A program made the translations under genes and the position numbers. Positions 12,192 to 23,070 of a stretch of 64,000 nt of DNA are shown piece by piece. Within the stretch, counting starts at the first letter, position 1. Every line of letters starts with the position of its first letter. The stretch is taken from positions 71,590,033 through 71,654,032 of the forward strand of contig OY856187.1 in the NCBI GenBank assembly GCA_963693315.1, written 5' to 3'. The stretch comes from Diogma glabrata (Eukaryota > Arthropoda > Insecta > Diptera > Cylindrotomidae). Under the pieces are notes generated by a model. It saw only the letters and a list, made by a program, of their open reading frames with translations, made no database searches and was not told the DNA's origin.

Positions 12192-12450
12192 TAAACAATA
12201 CAGAACTAGAATTGGCCGATCACAAAACGGAAGTCGTACTAATGAGTAGCAGAAAAGTGGCGGAAAGTATCGATATCCAGGTTAGTGAACAGATCATAAC
12301 ATCTGGCCAAATCTTGCAAGGGTTGTGCCAAACAATGGCGGCCTTAGACAAACGATCAGAAAGCTTCTCGGAAGCCTTAGTACATCAATATTGATGTATG
12401 ATGCACCCATATGAGCAACATATGGGAGAGTCAATAACTCCGCAAAGCCT
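12192..12450 (+). pseudogene. R1-like LINE ORF2, 3' continuation after the insertion
   Basis: After the right target duplication the frame resumes with TELELADHKTEVVLMSSRK, the thumb region that follows the reverse transcriptase in R1-clade ORF2. Sequence resembling SILMYGAPIW is seen near 12385-12410. It ends abruptly near 12450, where a repeat related to 5478-5605 begins, so the LINE 3' end is missing. Confidence 0.8.
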
Positions 12451-12461
12451 CATGCAATTTA

Positions 12462-12690
12462 TTCATTAAACTTTTTTAGGAAATAATACTTTTGTAATGA
12501 ATTAATTGATGTATTTTTTTTAATTTCATCTAAAATTATCTGTGCAAGAAATTTGTTGTGAAGGTAATGAACACAAACACAAAAAACAAACGGGCACTTT
12601 GTTTGGCAATTGCATTTTGTTTGTTTAGCAATTCATCCAAGCGATACGAGACTTTCACTGGTATTGCGAGACTATTATCCTCCACAATAT
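12462..12690 (+). repeat. Third copy of the long inverted repeat arm
   Basis: Directly repeated relative to about 5478-5605, with shared landmarks AATACTTT-CGTAAT, CTAAAATTAT-TGTGC and AACACAAAAAACAAA. The LINE therefore sits between two direct copies of this repeat. Confidence 0.55.
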
Positions 12691-12768
12691 CCTCTGTATA
12701 ATCATGGATTTAACTAAATTTATTATCAATGTAGTTTTGTCTTAAATTTACTCTTATTGGGTTTTTGG

Positions 12769-14630
12769 TAGGGTTTCTAATCCGGATATCCGTATATCAA
12801 ACTATCCGAATTATTCGACCAATTTTCACTATTCGATTATCTGGATACTTTTTTGTAATCATCCGGATATTAAAAAAACCTTTATTTTGTAGAAAAAATA
12901 ATCAAATTGCGTTACAAAGTTAAAAATAAATATTTAAACTGCGTTGAAAAGTTTATTAGAGCAGTGAAGTGACTGTAATTTAAAAATTTATTTACAACTT
13001 CAATGTTATGAAAACTGTAATCTTTGAATATTTTATGACACACTTGGTCAATCTGCAGTGTAAAGGGTTGTTACAAATATTTATTTGATGCTATGTTGAT
13101 TTCAAAAAATTAATGTTTTAAAAACATGCAGCCCATCAATAAAATCTGAAGTGCGCTAGTTTTTTATAGGTTATTAGAACAGGATTCTTTTTAATAATTT
13201 ATATATTTTGCATCTGCTTCAATAAATACAGTAAATTATAACTATATTAGTAAATTTATTTAACAACAAACAGATTTCCAATTTTTAGAAGCACTGGCTA
13301 TATACATCGTCAAAACGCTCTGACGTTTGGAATCATTTAAAAAAAAAAAATTAAAAAAAGACATGTTGCTTTCTGTTAGCAATGCAGTAAACAAATTGAA
13401 TGTAAAGGATAAATCATTTAAAAGTTCATAAAATAATCATAAATTCAGCTTCAACTTTAACTTCAATCGATAAAATTCATGAATCATTTACATCAAAAAA
13501 CTTAAAAGTGATTCCGGTGATGGTGGAATTACAAAATTCTTAAGAATGAAACACCGTATGAAATTTTGTCTCGATGTGTGACAGAAGATGAGTTTTCAAT
13601 GAATGCTATAGTGGAATCATAGATATTGCAACGAAAAGTATTTTAAAACTTTATGGTATAGAGAGTTGTTAGATCTCTTATTTCCACTGGAAAAGGCTGT
13701 AAAAGAATTAAGCGAAAATTCAGCGACGCTTTTGACTGTTGCAGGCGTTCACAAAGTTGTTTTCAAAAAGTTAAAAGAATGTGGAACGAATTTTTCAAAA
13801 AAGTTAATTAAACAGATAAAAAATCGAATGGATGAACGTCGTGATAAATTCCTTATGACTATGTTAATCTTTTTACAAACAGGCAATATTCCACATTCCA
13901 ATAAATATTTTCATTATGTTACAAATGGTGCTTTTATTGCATTGGCGGTAGAAATTTCTAGAAGAATACATCCACCTGTGATTATGATGACTCTGAAGAA
14001 ATCACTGAAGAAATTACTATTGAAAGTAAGGATGAAGAAAGTCTAAGTAGTGAAGTCTGTAAGATATTGTCACTGCAGAAACAACTTGAGAATGCAATTC
14101 CTTCAATTAAACTAATGTGAGAAGCGAATGAAGAAAGTTCCACATTGCTGAAAAAATATTTCGTTTATTTAAATAATATAATAAAATATGACAGACAATT
14201 TAAATATTCCATATCGCGCATTATTAACATATATTAACTTATCTGGACTGGAACAGAGCGCGTATTTTCTATTGCTGGTCTCACCAGGACAAAAATTAGA
14301 ACTCGACTCAATTCCGAACAACATTTAATGCAATAATTGTTCTAACATATGCGTTTTTAAAAATGAATCAACTTCGTTAAATTTATGATTAATTCTATTT
14401 TTTATTGTTATTTTATGATTTGTTACTATTTTTGTTATTTTGTGACTATGTATAAATATATATTAATATACATATACGAAAAATATGCATAAATGAATTA
14501 AATACCGCAAAATAAAAAGCATGTCTTATTATTTGTTTTAATTATCCGGATATCCGGATTATCCGAATAATTAATTTTTTATGTATTCGATATCCGGATA
14601 ATAAAATAGATCGGATATTTAGAAACCCTA
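12769..14630 (+). mobile_element. hAT-type DNA transposon, 1.86 kb, decayed
   Basis: The ends are TAGGGTTTCTAA and its reverse complement. They are flanked by GTTTTTGG (12761-12768) and GTTTTTTGG (14631-14639), an 8-bp duplication with one extra T. The subterminal regions are packed with CCGGATATCCG-type palindromes at both ends (12780-12875 and 14545-14618). It encloses hAT transposase remains. Confidence 0.8.
13560..14370 (+). pseudogene. hAT transposase remnant
   Basis: The best frame (13666-14046) reads LLDLLFPLEKAVKELSEN followed by TVAGVHKVVFKKL, RRDKFLMTMLIFLQ and FIALAVEISRRIHPP. These fit the part of a hAT transposase upstream of its C-terminal dimerisation region. A separate piece near 14230-14340 recalls the C-terminal hAT block (SIAG-LTRTK-IRTRLN-like, in shifted frames). 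The N-terminal zinc finger and most of the RNase H fold cannot be followed. Stops and shifts separate the parts. It would have cut and pasted the element; it is inactive here. Confidence 0.65.
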
Positions 14631-14639
14631 GTTTTTTGG

Positions 14640-15299
14640 TTGAATACGCCATCGCAAGAATTTAAGAATATGGAAGGGCCGCATAGCCTTGACAAATACT
14701 AGAAGTTATTCCAAAATAATCAAAAATTGAATCCTCGATTACTATTCTAAGTATCCATTATTAAAAAAGTGTTTAGAAAATTCTCGATTAGCGTTCAAAG
14801 CATATCCAAATTATCAAATGTTTGTGTGCTTAGCTTAGTAACTGTAAACTTCAACTTTCTCCTCAATATTTATTATAAACGATCAAAATATAATTTAATC
14901 ACATATCCAATAAAAGATTTCTATACTGCATATATATTATTTCTCTTTCATCTAACATAATTTCAAAAATTACAATCACAATGGTAGGTTAACTACACAA
15001 CAAAACACGGTAAATTAAGCCAAACATATTGTTCCTGAAAAAACAAATTCATTCTATTGGGAATTCTGAACAAAAAAATTATAGGGTTTACTTTATTCAA
15101 ATTTAGATTAAATTTAGGCAGGTTTATTTAATGGAAAACTAAGGTTCACCTTTTTTGTATTTTATAAAAGAAACAAAATAAAAAACCAAAGTTTAGGTAT
15201 GACTCACTTGTTCTAATAATAAAATTTATATTGATTTTATCAAAGATGTGACTTGTTAAGATTTATGAAAACCAGAAAATGAATTGACCGAAGCTGAAA
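14640..15299. other. AT-rich sequence, no feature
   Basis: No repeat structure or coding signal was recognised between the hAT element and the hairpin at 15300. Confidence 0.4.
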
Positions 15300-15402
15300 T
15301 AATAGGAGATTCTTGTATGAGCTTAGAATGAAGGCAATTCTTCACGAGGATGAAGTCGAGTGAAGAGTTGCCTTCATCTTAAGCGAATACAAGATGCTAT
15401 TT
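15300..15402. repeat. Imperfect hairpin of about 84-100 nt
   Basis: TCTTGTATGAGCTTA (15311 on) followed by ATGAAGGCAA and TTCTTCAC pairs with GTGAAGA, TTGCCTTCAT and TAAGC-ATACAAGA ending at 15394. The loop is about 15 nt. It abuts the palindromic element and may be its terminal hairpin. Confidence 0.6.
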
Positions 15403-16874
15403 TATCCACGACTTTTAAAATATTTGAAATAATATAAAGTTTTCATTTAAAACTTTATATCGCCATATTGAAATTAATTTATCATAGAAAACAAGAAAAA
15501 CAAAACGTTTGTTGTTTATTTTAGATTTATATATGAGCAATTTCACGAAGATTCAACATCGTTTTGACTTGACCCCTTTTAATTTTGATTATTTTTTGTT
15601 TAATGATAGTCTTTGATAAATAAAAAATACAAGTTCTCTTAGAATTTTTTTTTTCGACCAGGGGTCCTCACAGGGTGCCCCTCAATTTTTGCTATTTTGT
15701 GATGTGAGTGCATTTTGACGAGCGATTGTAGAAAAACTATTGAATCGATTTTCATAAATGATATGTCGTTGAATAGGTATTAGAACAAAGTTTTTGAAAA
15801 TGTACACTGTTAATTTTTTGAAATAATTTTTAACGGTGTAACATAAGAAAAAAGCGGTGTAATTGAAAAAAAGATGGCATAGCCTTTTTTTTTTTTTTTT
15901 TTTTTAACTAAATTGAAGCTTATTTTATATCTAACAACTTGTGAAAGTTTAGGACTAGCGTCATTTTTTGTTTTAGAGATAAAATTCGCTGTGCATATGA
16001 CTGTCGGGAATCAGTTTTTTTTGTTCTGAAGGAAAATTAAAAAATGGCGATTTTTAGATTCAGATTTTTTTTTATGTTAAATATCAAATATTTTATTATT
16101 AAATGATCTTTTTAAAAACCAATTTCAGTCAAGTTCAGCAAAATTTTGCGACATTTTGACTCGACCCTTTTTAATTTGGTTTATTTTTAGTTTATAGATA
16201 GCCTTTGATAAATGAAAAATACGGCTTCAAGTAGAATTTTTTTAAATATAGATAGATAGACAACTTTCACAAGTTGTTAGATATAAAATAAGCTTCAATT
16301 TAGTTAAAAAAAAAAAAAAAAAAAAGGCTATGCCATCTTTTTTTCAATTACATTGTTTTTTTCTTATGTTACACCGTTAAAAATTATTTCAAAAAATTAA
16401 CAGTGTACATTTTTAAAAACTTTGTTCTAATACCTATTCAACGACATATCATTTATGAAAATCGATTCAGTAGTTTTTCTACAATCGCTCGTCAAAATGC
16501 ACTCACATCACAAAATAACAAAAATTGAGGGGCACCCTGTGAAAACCCCTGGTCGAAAAAAAAAATTCTAAGAGAACTTGTATTTTTTATTTATCAAAGA
16601 CTATCTATAAACAAAAAATAATCAAAATTAAAAGGGGTCAAGTCAAAACGATGTTGAATCTTCGTGAAATTGCTCATATGTATTGTTCTTGTTTAAACTT
16701 GTTTATATTACTATACCAACAAATCAAGTTTTTAATTTGTTAAGGGAATTTTTTATAAATAAAGTGGAATGAAATAAATAAAAGAGAATTTTATATATAA
16801 ATTGGAATGAATACAATTACAATGAAAGATATACGCATGGAAAGTATATATTCTTTAGTAGTCGTGGATAAAAT
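15399..16874. mobile_element. Palindromic foldback-type element
   Basis: Outer inverted 15-mers ATTTTATCCACGACT (15399 on) and its complement (16860-16874) bracket two near-identical arms of about 418 bp (15532-15949 and 16262-16679). The arms include a poly-T/poly-A tract of about 20 at mirrored positions. The roughly 310-bp spacer holds a third, diverged copy of part of the arm (about 16120-16250), in the same orientation as the left arm. There is no coding capacity. I infer a non-autonomous foldback element. Confidence 0.7.
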
Positions 16875-16879
16875 TAACT

Positions 16880-17515
16880 AGTGTATATGTGAGTGGGAAA
16901 CTTATAACCTTCGGATTACAAATACGGACACAATTAGGAGCAAGGAACATTTAAATGGTTTACATAAAATGTAGAATGAATATTTAAACAAATCTCTGAA
17001 ATCTTAAAATTAATATATGAAATACTTACTATGGAAACAAAACTTAGTTAGCATTAGCAATGGGTTGAGTATAAATGCTGCTTACAACAACATTTACATG
17101 TAACGTGTAACTGATCTTGTAAAGATAACTCACTACGTTAACTCAAAAACCTGTTGTACAGATAGGCTTAATAGGTCCAATTGTTGTCTTGTTATGATTT
17201 TTATAATTCATAATTTTCCTCTTAAATAAAAATGAATTTGCAAAGTACTAAAATTTAATTCTCTATTATTAAGTGACACAAATTTTAAATTCCACATTTT
17301 AGAAGATTAAAAGATTTTCACTCCATGTGAATATTAGCCTGGTAGTGTTTAATATAAATTTGCATTACATAAATTTGCTTGAATAATGATTTTCGATTGA
17401 GTCAATATACAAACGTGAGGGTATTAATATATAAACTGATTAAGTTACAACAACGATCAAAATTATTTTCATATCTAAATTGATTCTAAACAATGATATA
17501 GTTAATAGTGATTCT
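16880..17515. other. AT-rich sequence, no feature
   Basis: No coding or repeat structure was recognised. Confidence 0.4.
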
Positions 17516-17519
17516 AATA

Positions 17520-18000
17520 TAATTTTAAGGAAGGGCATGAGGCTTTAAGAAACGCAGATTGCAGTAGTAGGACTCCTAAGCAATGTAGTTTATGAAGCGG
17601 TATTGAAAGGTTAAATATGGATTGGATGAGTAATCTGCTGAATTCATAAAATACTAAGCCCACTCAAATGTTTTAAATGTTTTGAATATGGTCATATGTC
17701 TTGTACGACTCAGAATGAGAATAGTTCAAAACGATATAATAGGTGTATGGAAAAAGGACACTGAAGGTTTGTCAAAGAGATCCTTAATGCATGATCTGTA
17801 AAAATAGTAGCAGAGAAAATATTTCTTAATCTTAATTATTTGACATATAGGGCGATCTAGAAATCTCAACTGTAAGGCGATCTAGAAATCTCTTAAACGG
17901 ATGTGTCGATGAAAGTTATCCAACTCAACCAACGCCATTGTATTGCTACGCCAGACGGTGCAGAAAGAATAAGGTGTTACGAAGTTGTTTGCCCCGTAAA
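17520..18000 (+). pseudogene. R1-like LINE, ORF1 zinc-knuckle region and ORF2 start (decayed)
   Basis: Near 17660-17770 the translation gives KCFKCFEYGHMSCTTQ, a CCHC zinc knuckle as in R1-clade gag, followed by a second, damaged knuckle (CMEKGH). At about 17909 a methionine opens MKVIQLNQRHCIA, matching the usual ORF2 endonuclease start of this clade. A short sequence containing GGCGATCTAGAAATCTC is duplicated just before it (about 17850-17893). The endonuclease is not followed beyond about 18000. A matching reverse transcriptase piece appears at 20435-21345, so both may be one LINE split by the minisatellite region. That link is an inference. Confidence 0.7.
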
Positions 18001-18130
18001 ATTCATTTGTCTAAACAACTGTCTTATACATGAATTAGCGCGTTCAATGCAACTTATCGTCTTTTTATTCATATTTTTTGGAACCCTGTTTGCAATGATA
18101 TTTCTTTTTTCGATTGCTGTCTCATTTTGA

Positions 18131-18784
18131 TATGTTGTTGATTCATGATTTTTTTGTATGTTCTTGGACATTTGTTGTTTTTTTTTAATTCCATGAATAA
18201 AAAAAAATATTTTGAATTTTTTTATTTTCTCACACTTTTAGTTAGTTTGTGAATTTTTTTGTAACAGGACAGTTCTGCGTATATATTCAAGATCGAAGAA
18301 ATATTAAAAACTTATTATGTGCGGTGTTCTAATTAGAAATAAATGAGTTTAATTTTGTAAGTAAGATTCATCGATTCAATTATATAATACAAATTTGCTT
18401 TTATTTAACAAAGACCACCACTTTTAGTGAATATGGTTTTCTAGTTATTCTGTTGGTAATTTGATAGTGCTGCCATGTTTATCATAAGTAATTTGTTGTT
18501 AAAAATTAGTCTAATTTAAAAGAGAAAATTTTGATATAAACTATGCTTCTAAAATTTAGATTTTAACCTCTTAACATAACTTAGTAATTCAGGGGGTTAC
18601 TTCAAACCGCATTTGATATAATTTAAGTGTCTTGAAGTTTAATATTATTTTTGAATTGTATTTCTTAAACTTATAAGTTAGTAAATAATTAACTCGACAC
18701 ATCTGCATCATCTTTTTTTGGTTGATTTGTAAATGTTTTGCTAATTTTGGCGTGTTGAGTGTTTTAAAAAGTTTAATTCTGGAC
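18131..18784. other. AT-rich sequence, no feature
   Basis: No signal was seen between the LINE fragment and the minisatellite. Confidence 0.4.
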
Positions 18785-19965
18785 AACGAGGTTAACATCG
18801 TCAACAATTTATCGGAATATTTCATTGCCAACAATTTATTGATCAGCATTACCAACCATTTATTAGAACAATTTATTGATCCATATTGACAGGAATTAAT
18901 TGAAGAATTTATTGGTCCATATTGACAGTCATTTATTGGAAAATTTATTGATCAACATTGTCAACAATTTACTAGAACAGTTTATTGGTCAGCCTTGTCA
19001 ACAATTTATTAGAACAATTTACTGGTCAACCTTGTCAACAATTTATTATAACAATTTATTGGTCAACATTGCCAACAATTTACTATCACAACTTATTGGC
19101 CAACATTGTCAACAATTTACCATAACAATTTTTTGGTCAACATCGCCCACAATTTATTAATACAATTTGCTGGTCAACCTTGTCAAAAATTTATTATAAC
19201 AATTTATTGGTTAACATTGTCAACCATTTATTATAACAATTTATTGGTCAACATCGTCAAAAATTTAGCAAAACAATTTATGGGTTAAGATTGTCAGCAA
19301 TTTATTGGGAAACTTATTGGTCACCATTGTCCATAATTTATTATAACAAATCTGTTGGTCAACATCGTCAACAATTTATTAGAACAATTTATTATAATAA
19401 TTTATTGGTGAACATTGTCAGCAATTTATTTGAAAACATATTGGTCAGCATTGCCAACTATTTATTAGAACAATTTATTGGTCCATATTGACAGCCATTT
19501 ATTGGATGATTTATCGGTCAACATTGTCCACAATTAACTAAAAAAATTTATTGATCAATCTTGTCCACAATTTTTTGGTCAACCTTGTCAACAATTTATT
19601 ATAATAATTTTTTGGTCAATATTGTCAGCAATTTATTGGAAAACTTATTGGCCGATCTTGTCAACCATTTATTTTCACAATTTATTGGTCAACATTGTCA
19701 GCAATTTATTGGAAAACTTATTAGTCAACATTGTCAACAATTTGTTGGTCAACAATTTATTAGAACAAGTTGTCAACCTTGTCAACAATTGGTTATAACA
19801 ATTTATAGGTCAACAATGTCAGTAATTTATTGGAAAACTTATTGACCAACATTGTCAACAATTTATTATAACAATTTATTGGTCAACGTCGTCAACAATT
19901 TATTCTAACCATTTATTGGTCAACCTTGTCAACAATTTATTGGAATTTTGATTGGTCAACAATTT
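18785..19965 (+). repeat. Minisatellite, 37-bp unit, about 30 copies
   Basis: Head-to-tail units of the form CAACAATTTATTATAACAAT followed by TTATTGGTCAACATTGT. Consecutive units of exactly 37 bp can be counted at about 19030-19180. Variants carry indels, and GGAAAACTTATTGG replaces part of some units. Because 37 is not a multiple of 3 the reading frame rotates with each unit. Few units contain stops, so spurious 60-94 residue frames arise. Confidence 0.9.
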
Positions 19966-19984
19966 ATTTACACTGGATTATATA

Positions 19985-20338
19985 CTAGAACATATTACGT
20001 CGGTATGAGGAGTTGGATCTGGAACAAATAATGGGGTGAGCGAAACCTTTATCTAATATTTGTTAAATGTAATAATTGTAGTTATAGTGTTGTGTATGTG
20101 ATTATCTCGGTTCGTTTGGCCTTAAGGGTTGTTAGCCCCTAGGTTTGTTCGTTGTCTTTGCTTAGTTCATTCCGTTTACAGCTTACACAGTCTCATTTAC
20201 GTGCGTATCTGATTAATTATTTGTACTGAACTGGAGGAAGTTGGTTCTCGGATACACATGGCTGAAGCTTGCTGGAACAAAAACGCTAGCAGTGGTTAGC
20301 AGCCCTATCTAAACTGTGATGAAAACACTAAAACAGAC
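19985..20338. other. Unassigned segment between minisatellite and LINE reverse transcriptase
   Basis: Moderately less AT-rich. It contains GGAACAAATAATGGGGTGAG near 20018, related to a stretch near 34070. No coding frame was recognised. Confidence 0.3.
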
Positions 20339-20339
20339 A

Positions 20340-21345
20340 AATATACTACTGTACCAACAAACCTGGCTTTGCTTATGAGAATAGTGACCGCATTATTCCC
20401 ACAGTAACAAGATGCAAATAAAAGTTTGTTTTCTGAGATTGTAATAGCACTTCCACAGATATCTTCAGTTACGCAGTAAGAAATACTGGATGCAATGCAA
20501 AAAGTAGGAAACACGAAAGTGCCAGGTTCACATAGTATTCCATACATTGCTCTTAAAACTGCCATTCAAGTGCAAATAGGGAGCTTTATCAATAAGTACA
20601 ACTTTGCTTAAAAGAAGGGGGTTTTCCTGACGAATAAAAACGGTAACAATTGTAGCTGTTGTCTAAAAAACGGACAGTTACTAAAGCTATCTTTATATCA
20701 CCCATTTTGCAGGTTAGATACAGTTGGCAAAATTCTTGAACGAATAATATGCAATACATTGGAACAGGCTATTGAAAGCAGTCCATCAATACGGCTTCCG
20801 TAAAAATCGTTCAACGGTAGATAAATCCCAATTAGTCATAAATATAGCAAAAATGCAAATGAGGGTAAGAAATGGCAAGGATGACCTCAGAAATATTGCG
20901 CCATTCTTACTTAAGGTATAAAATTCAGCACAATGGCAACTAATAATGGAAAGACTTTATCTCCTGGATATCTACGAAGAAGAATCGTAGCCGACTATTT
21001 CTGTAATAGAGTAGTAAAATACAGCACTGATGATGGTCTTAAGGCATACGCAGTTACTAGTGGTGTACTCCAAGGTTCAGTGTTAGGGCCTATTTTGTGA
21101 AATCTGATGTATAATGATGTCTTCAAGCTCCAGATACCAGAGGATGAGAAGGGAGTGGACTTTGTAGATGAAATTGTTTTGTTGGAGGGAAAATATTTAT
21201 AGACAGAAGCCAGGTGAAGTGTAAGTGTGGCATGGTTGATTGATCTTATCAGAAAATACCTTATTGGAGTAGGTCTCGTGTTGGCAGAGCATAAAACTGA
21301 ATTGATTCTTGTACAAAGAAGAGAAAAATGGGATACATTCACACT
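20340..21345 (+). pseudogene. R1-like LINE reverse transcriptase fragment (decayed)
   Basis: Pieces in order, in shifting frames, are EILDAMQKVGNTKVPGSHSI (about 20480), a stretch ending in KILERIICN (about 20730), YGFRKNRSTVDKS (about 20790), VKYSTDDGLKAYAVTSGVLQ then GSVLGPI (21010-21100), the motif C region FVDEIVLLEGKYL (FVDE where FADD is usual), and VGLVLAEHKTELILVQRR (21270-21320). It corresponds to the reverse transcriptase core and thumb of R1-clade ORF2. Many stops and shifts show an old copy. Confidence 0.75.
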
Positions 21346-22679
21346 TGTAACGACGGACTATTTTCAATTTTTACTCTAAAATAAAAGTTTTCAAATTCAA
21401 TGAAATTAACAACTAATTAATTTTTTTCAATTGTAATAAGCGTCGTCCCACTGTACAATGAAATATTTTTTTTATTGAAAATACAAGTTTGCATAAATGA
21501 TTTTTTTATTTTTAACAAAACGAGAATTGCTTATTGGAAAATGAAACAGAAGATCGATAATATGCTATATAAAAGATCCAATTGTTTGGATCAAGGGAAT
21601 TAGTATATAAAATTAAATCAAAATATAAGTGCTCAATAGTTATGTAAATTGAAATAAAATTAAACTCAGTCATGACTGAATGGTTATACAGTTTACTTTT
21701 GAGTAATTTTATTATAGTTAATTCTTTCAAAAATGTTGTTTTAAAACTAAGAAGAAAATAAATTTACTTTTCATTTCAATTATTGTGTTAATATTGTAAA
21801 GTTTTTTAATGGTTGTGAATTTAATAAAATGTCAAAACCTCAATTGCATCTATTAAAATATGTAAACGAAATATGTTTTACATTCAAGAAATAAAAGTTA
21901 TTTATCAAGCAAGTGTATGTTATCAGTTTTTGCAAATGATTGTATAACTTTGTGAAGAAAAACACGTCTCGTCAAATGGTACATGAATTGTGATGATGAC
22001 GAAAAACAAAAATTAATTGAAGTAGTTCATGCTGTTGCTACCGTACGAGATGCTAAACACAAATTGTCTAATTCTATTTGTAAAATAAACCATCAAGTCC
22101 GTTTATGAAATTTTCGTGCAGTGGTTTTATTATGTATTTCTTTTTAGTAGAGAAGCGGATTAGTTTCGGTTTGATATAACAAAACCTTTAATTAACCATC
22201 AAGACAAACGAAGACGTAAAATAAAATATGAAGAAGACAACATTAAAGAAATTGTAACATATGTATGACTAATCTAATTAACATACAATACATATGTTAT
22301 TCTTCCCATTAAATTATCGTAAACAATTAAATAAGTCATCAATCATAACAAACAACAAATTATATATGACAAACTATGTATATCAAACTTAGCTCAAAAA
22401 ATCTATTAATTCTCACAATATATTTTAAATGACGAAAATTAAATCACATAAAATTATATTAAATTTGATGACATTACAAAAATGAATTAAAGTTAAATTT
22501 ATCGAAATAAATATAATTCCTGCTGAATAAGGCAATTATATTTATTTCATGTACGATTGACCGATATTACCTGTACATAATAAATCGATTGTTAATTGGT
22601 TAATCGATTTATTTATTAAAATAAATAGAATCCTAAGAAGGGATTATAGTGGAGAAACCCTTTACCAATTTCACTATAA
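21346..22679. other. AT-rich sequence, no feature
   Basis: No coding signal. Short frames here lack any recognisable motif. Confidence 0.4.
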
Positions 22680-22681
22680 TA

Positions 22682-22911
22682 CCGCATTTACAGCGACATA
22701 GCAAATTAGTAGATAGTATATTATAATCTGCATCTTGTCATATTTAATATGAATTTACAACGTAGATTGTAATTTGAATCGTAAGTATTTGAATCGTTTG
22801 TAATTGTAGTAAGCCTAGATATCAAATTAGTTGCAAGCTTTTAAAATAAAAAGTGTTGACAGCACAGATTTAAATTACATCTACGAATTTGCTATGTCGC
22901 TGTAAATGCAG
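22682..22911. mobile_element. 230-bp MITE with TA target duplication
   Basis: Terminal inverted repeats of about 33 bp begin CYGCATTTACAGCGACATAG and end at AAATT-GTAGAT. TA flanks both tips (22680-22681 and 22912-22913). There is no coding capacity. The TA duplication suggests mobilisation by a Tc1/mariner-type transposase, which is an inference. Confidence 0.8.
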
Positions 22912-22997
22912 TATAAATTAAACAAAAATTATAATGAAAGAAGAATCAATAAACTTTTCTGAAAGTTAAAGTATTAGTTTTACTTAAACCTTTAATC

Positions 22998-23070
22998 GGA
23001 AGAAAGTCTGCCCAATAGGCCTTAGTCTACGGGTTAGACATGGTTTGTCCAGTTACAAAGACTTTCTTCC
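22998..23070. repeat. Nested hairpin
   Basis: GGAAGAAAGTCT (22998-23009) pairs with AGACTTTCTTCC (23059-23070). Inside, GTCTA-CGGGT-TAGAC forms a second small stem (23025-23039). Function unknown. Confidence 0.5.

Noticed and set aside
13666..14046. 126-residue frame as a stand-alone host gene
   Set aside because: It is bounded by hAT-type TIRs and target duplications and resembles hAT transposase pieces, so it is a transposon relic.
18900..19845. Four short plus-strand frames with Leu/Asn/Gln-rich repeats
   Set aside because: Products of the 37-bp minisatellite; no start context, no conserved protein features.
18785..19965. CRISPR-like array
   Set aside because: Units are contiguous without unique spacers; the genome is eukaryotic.
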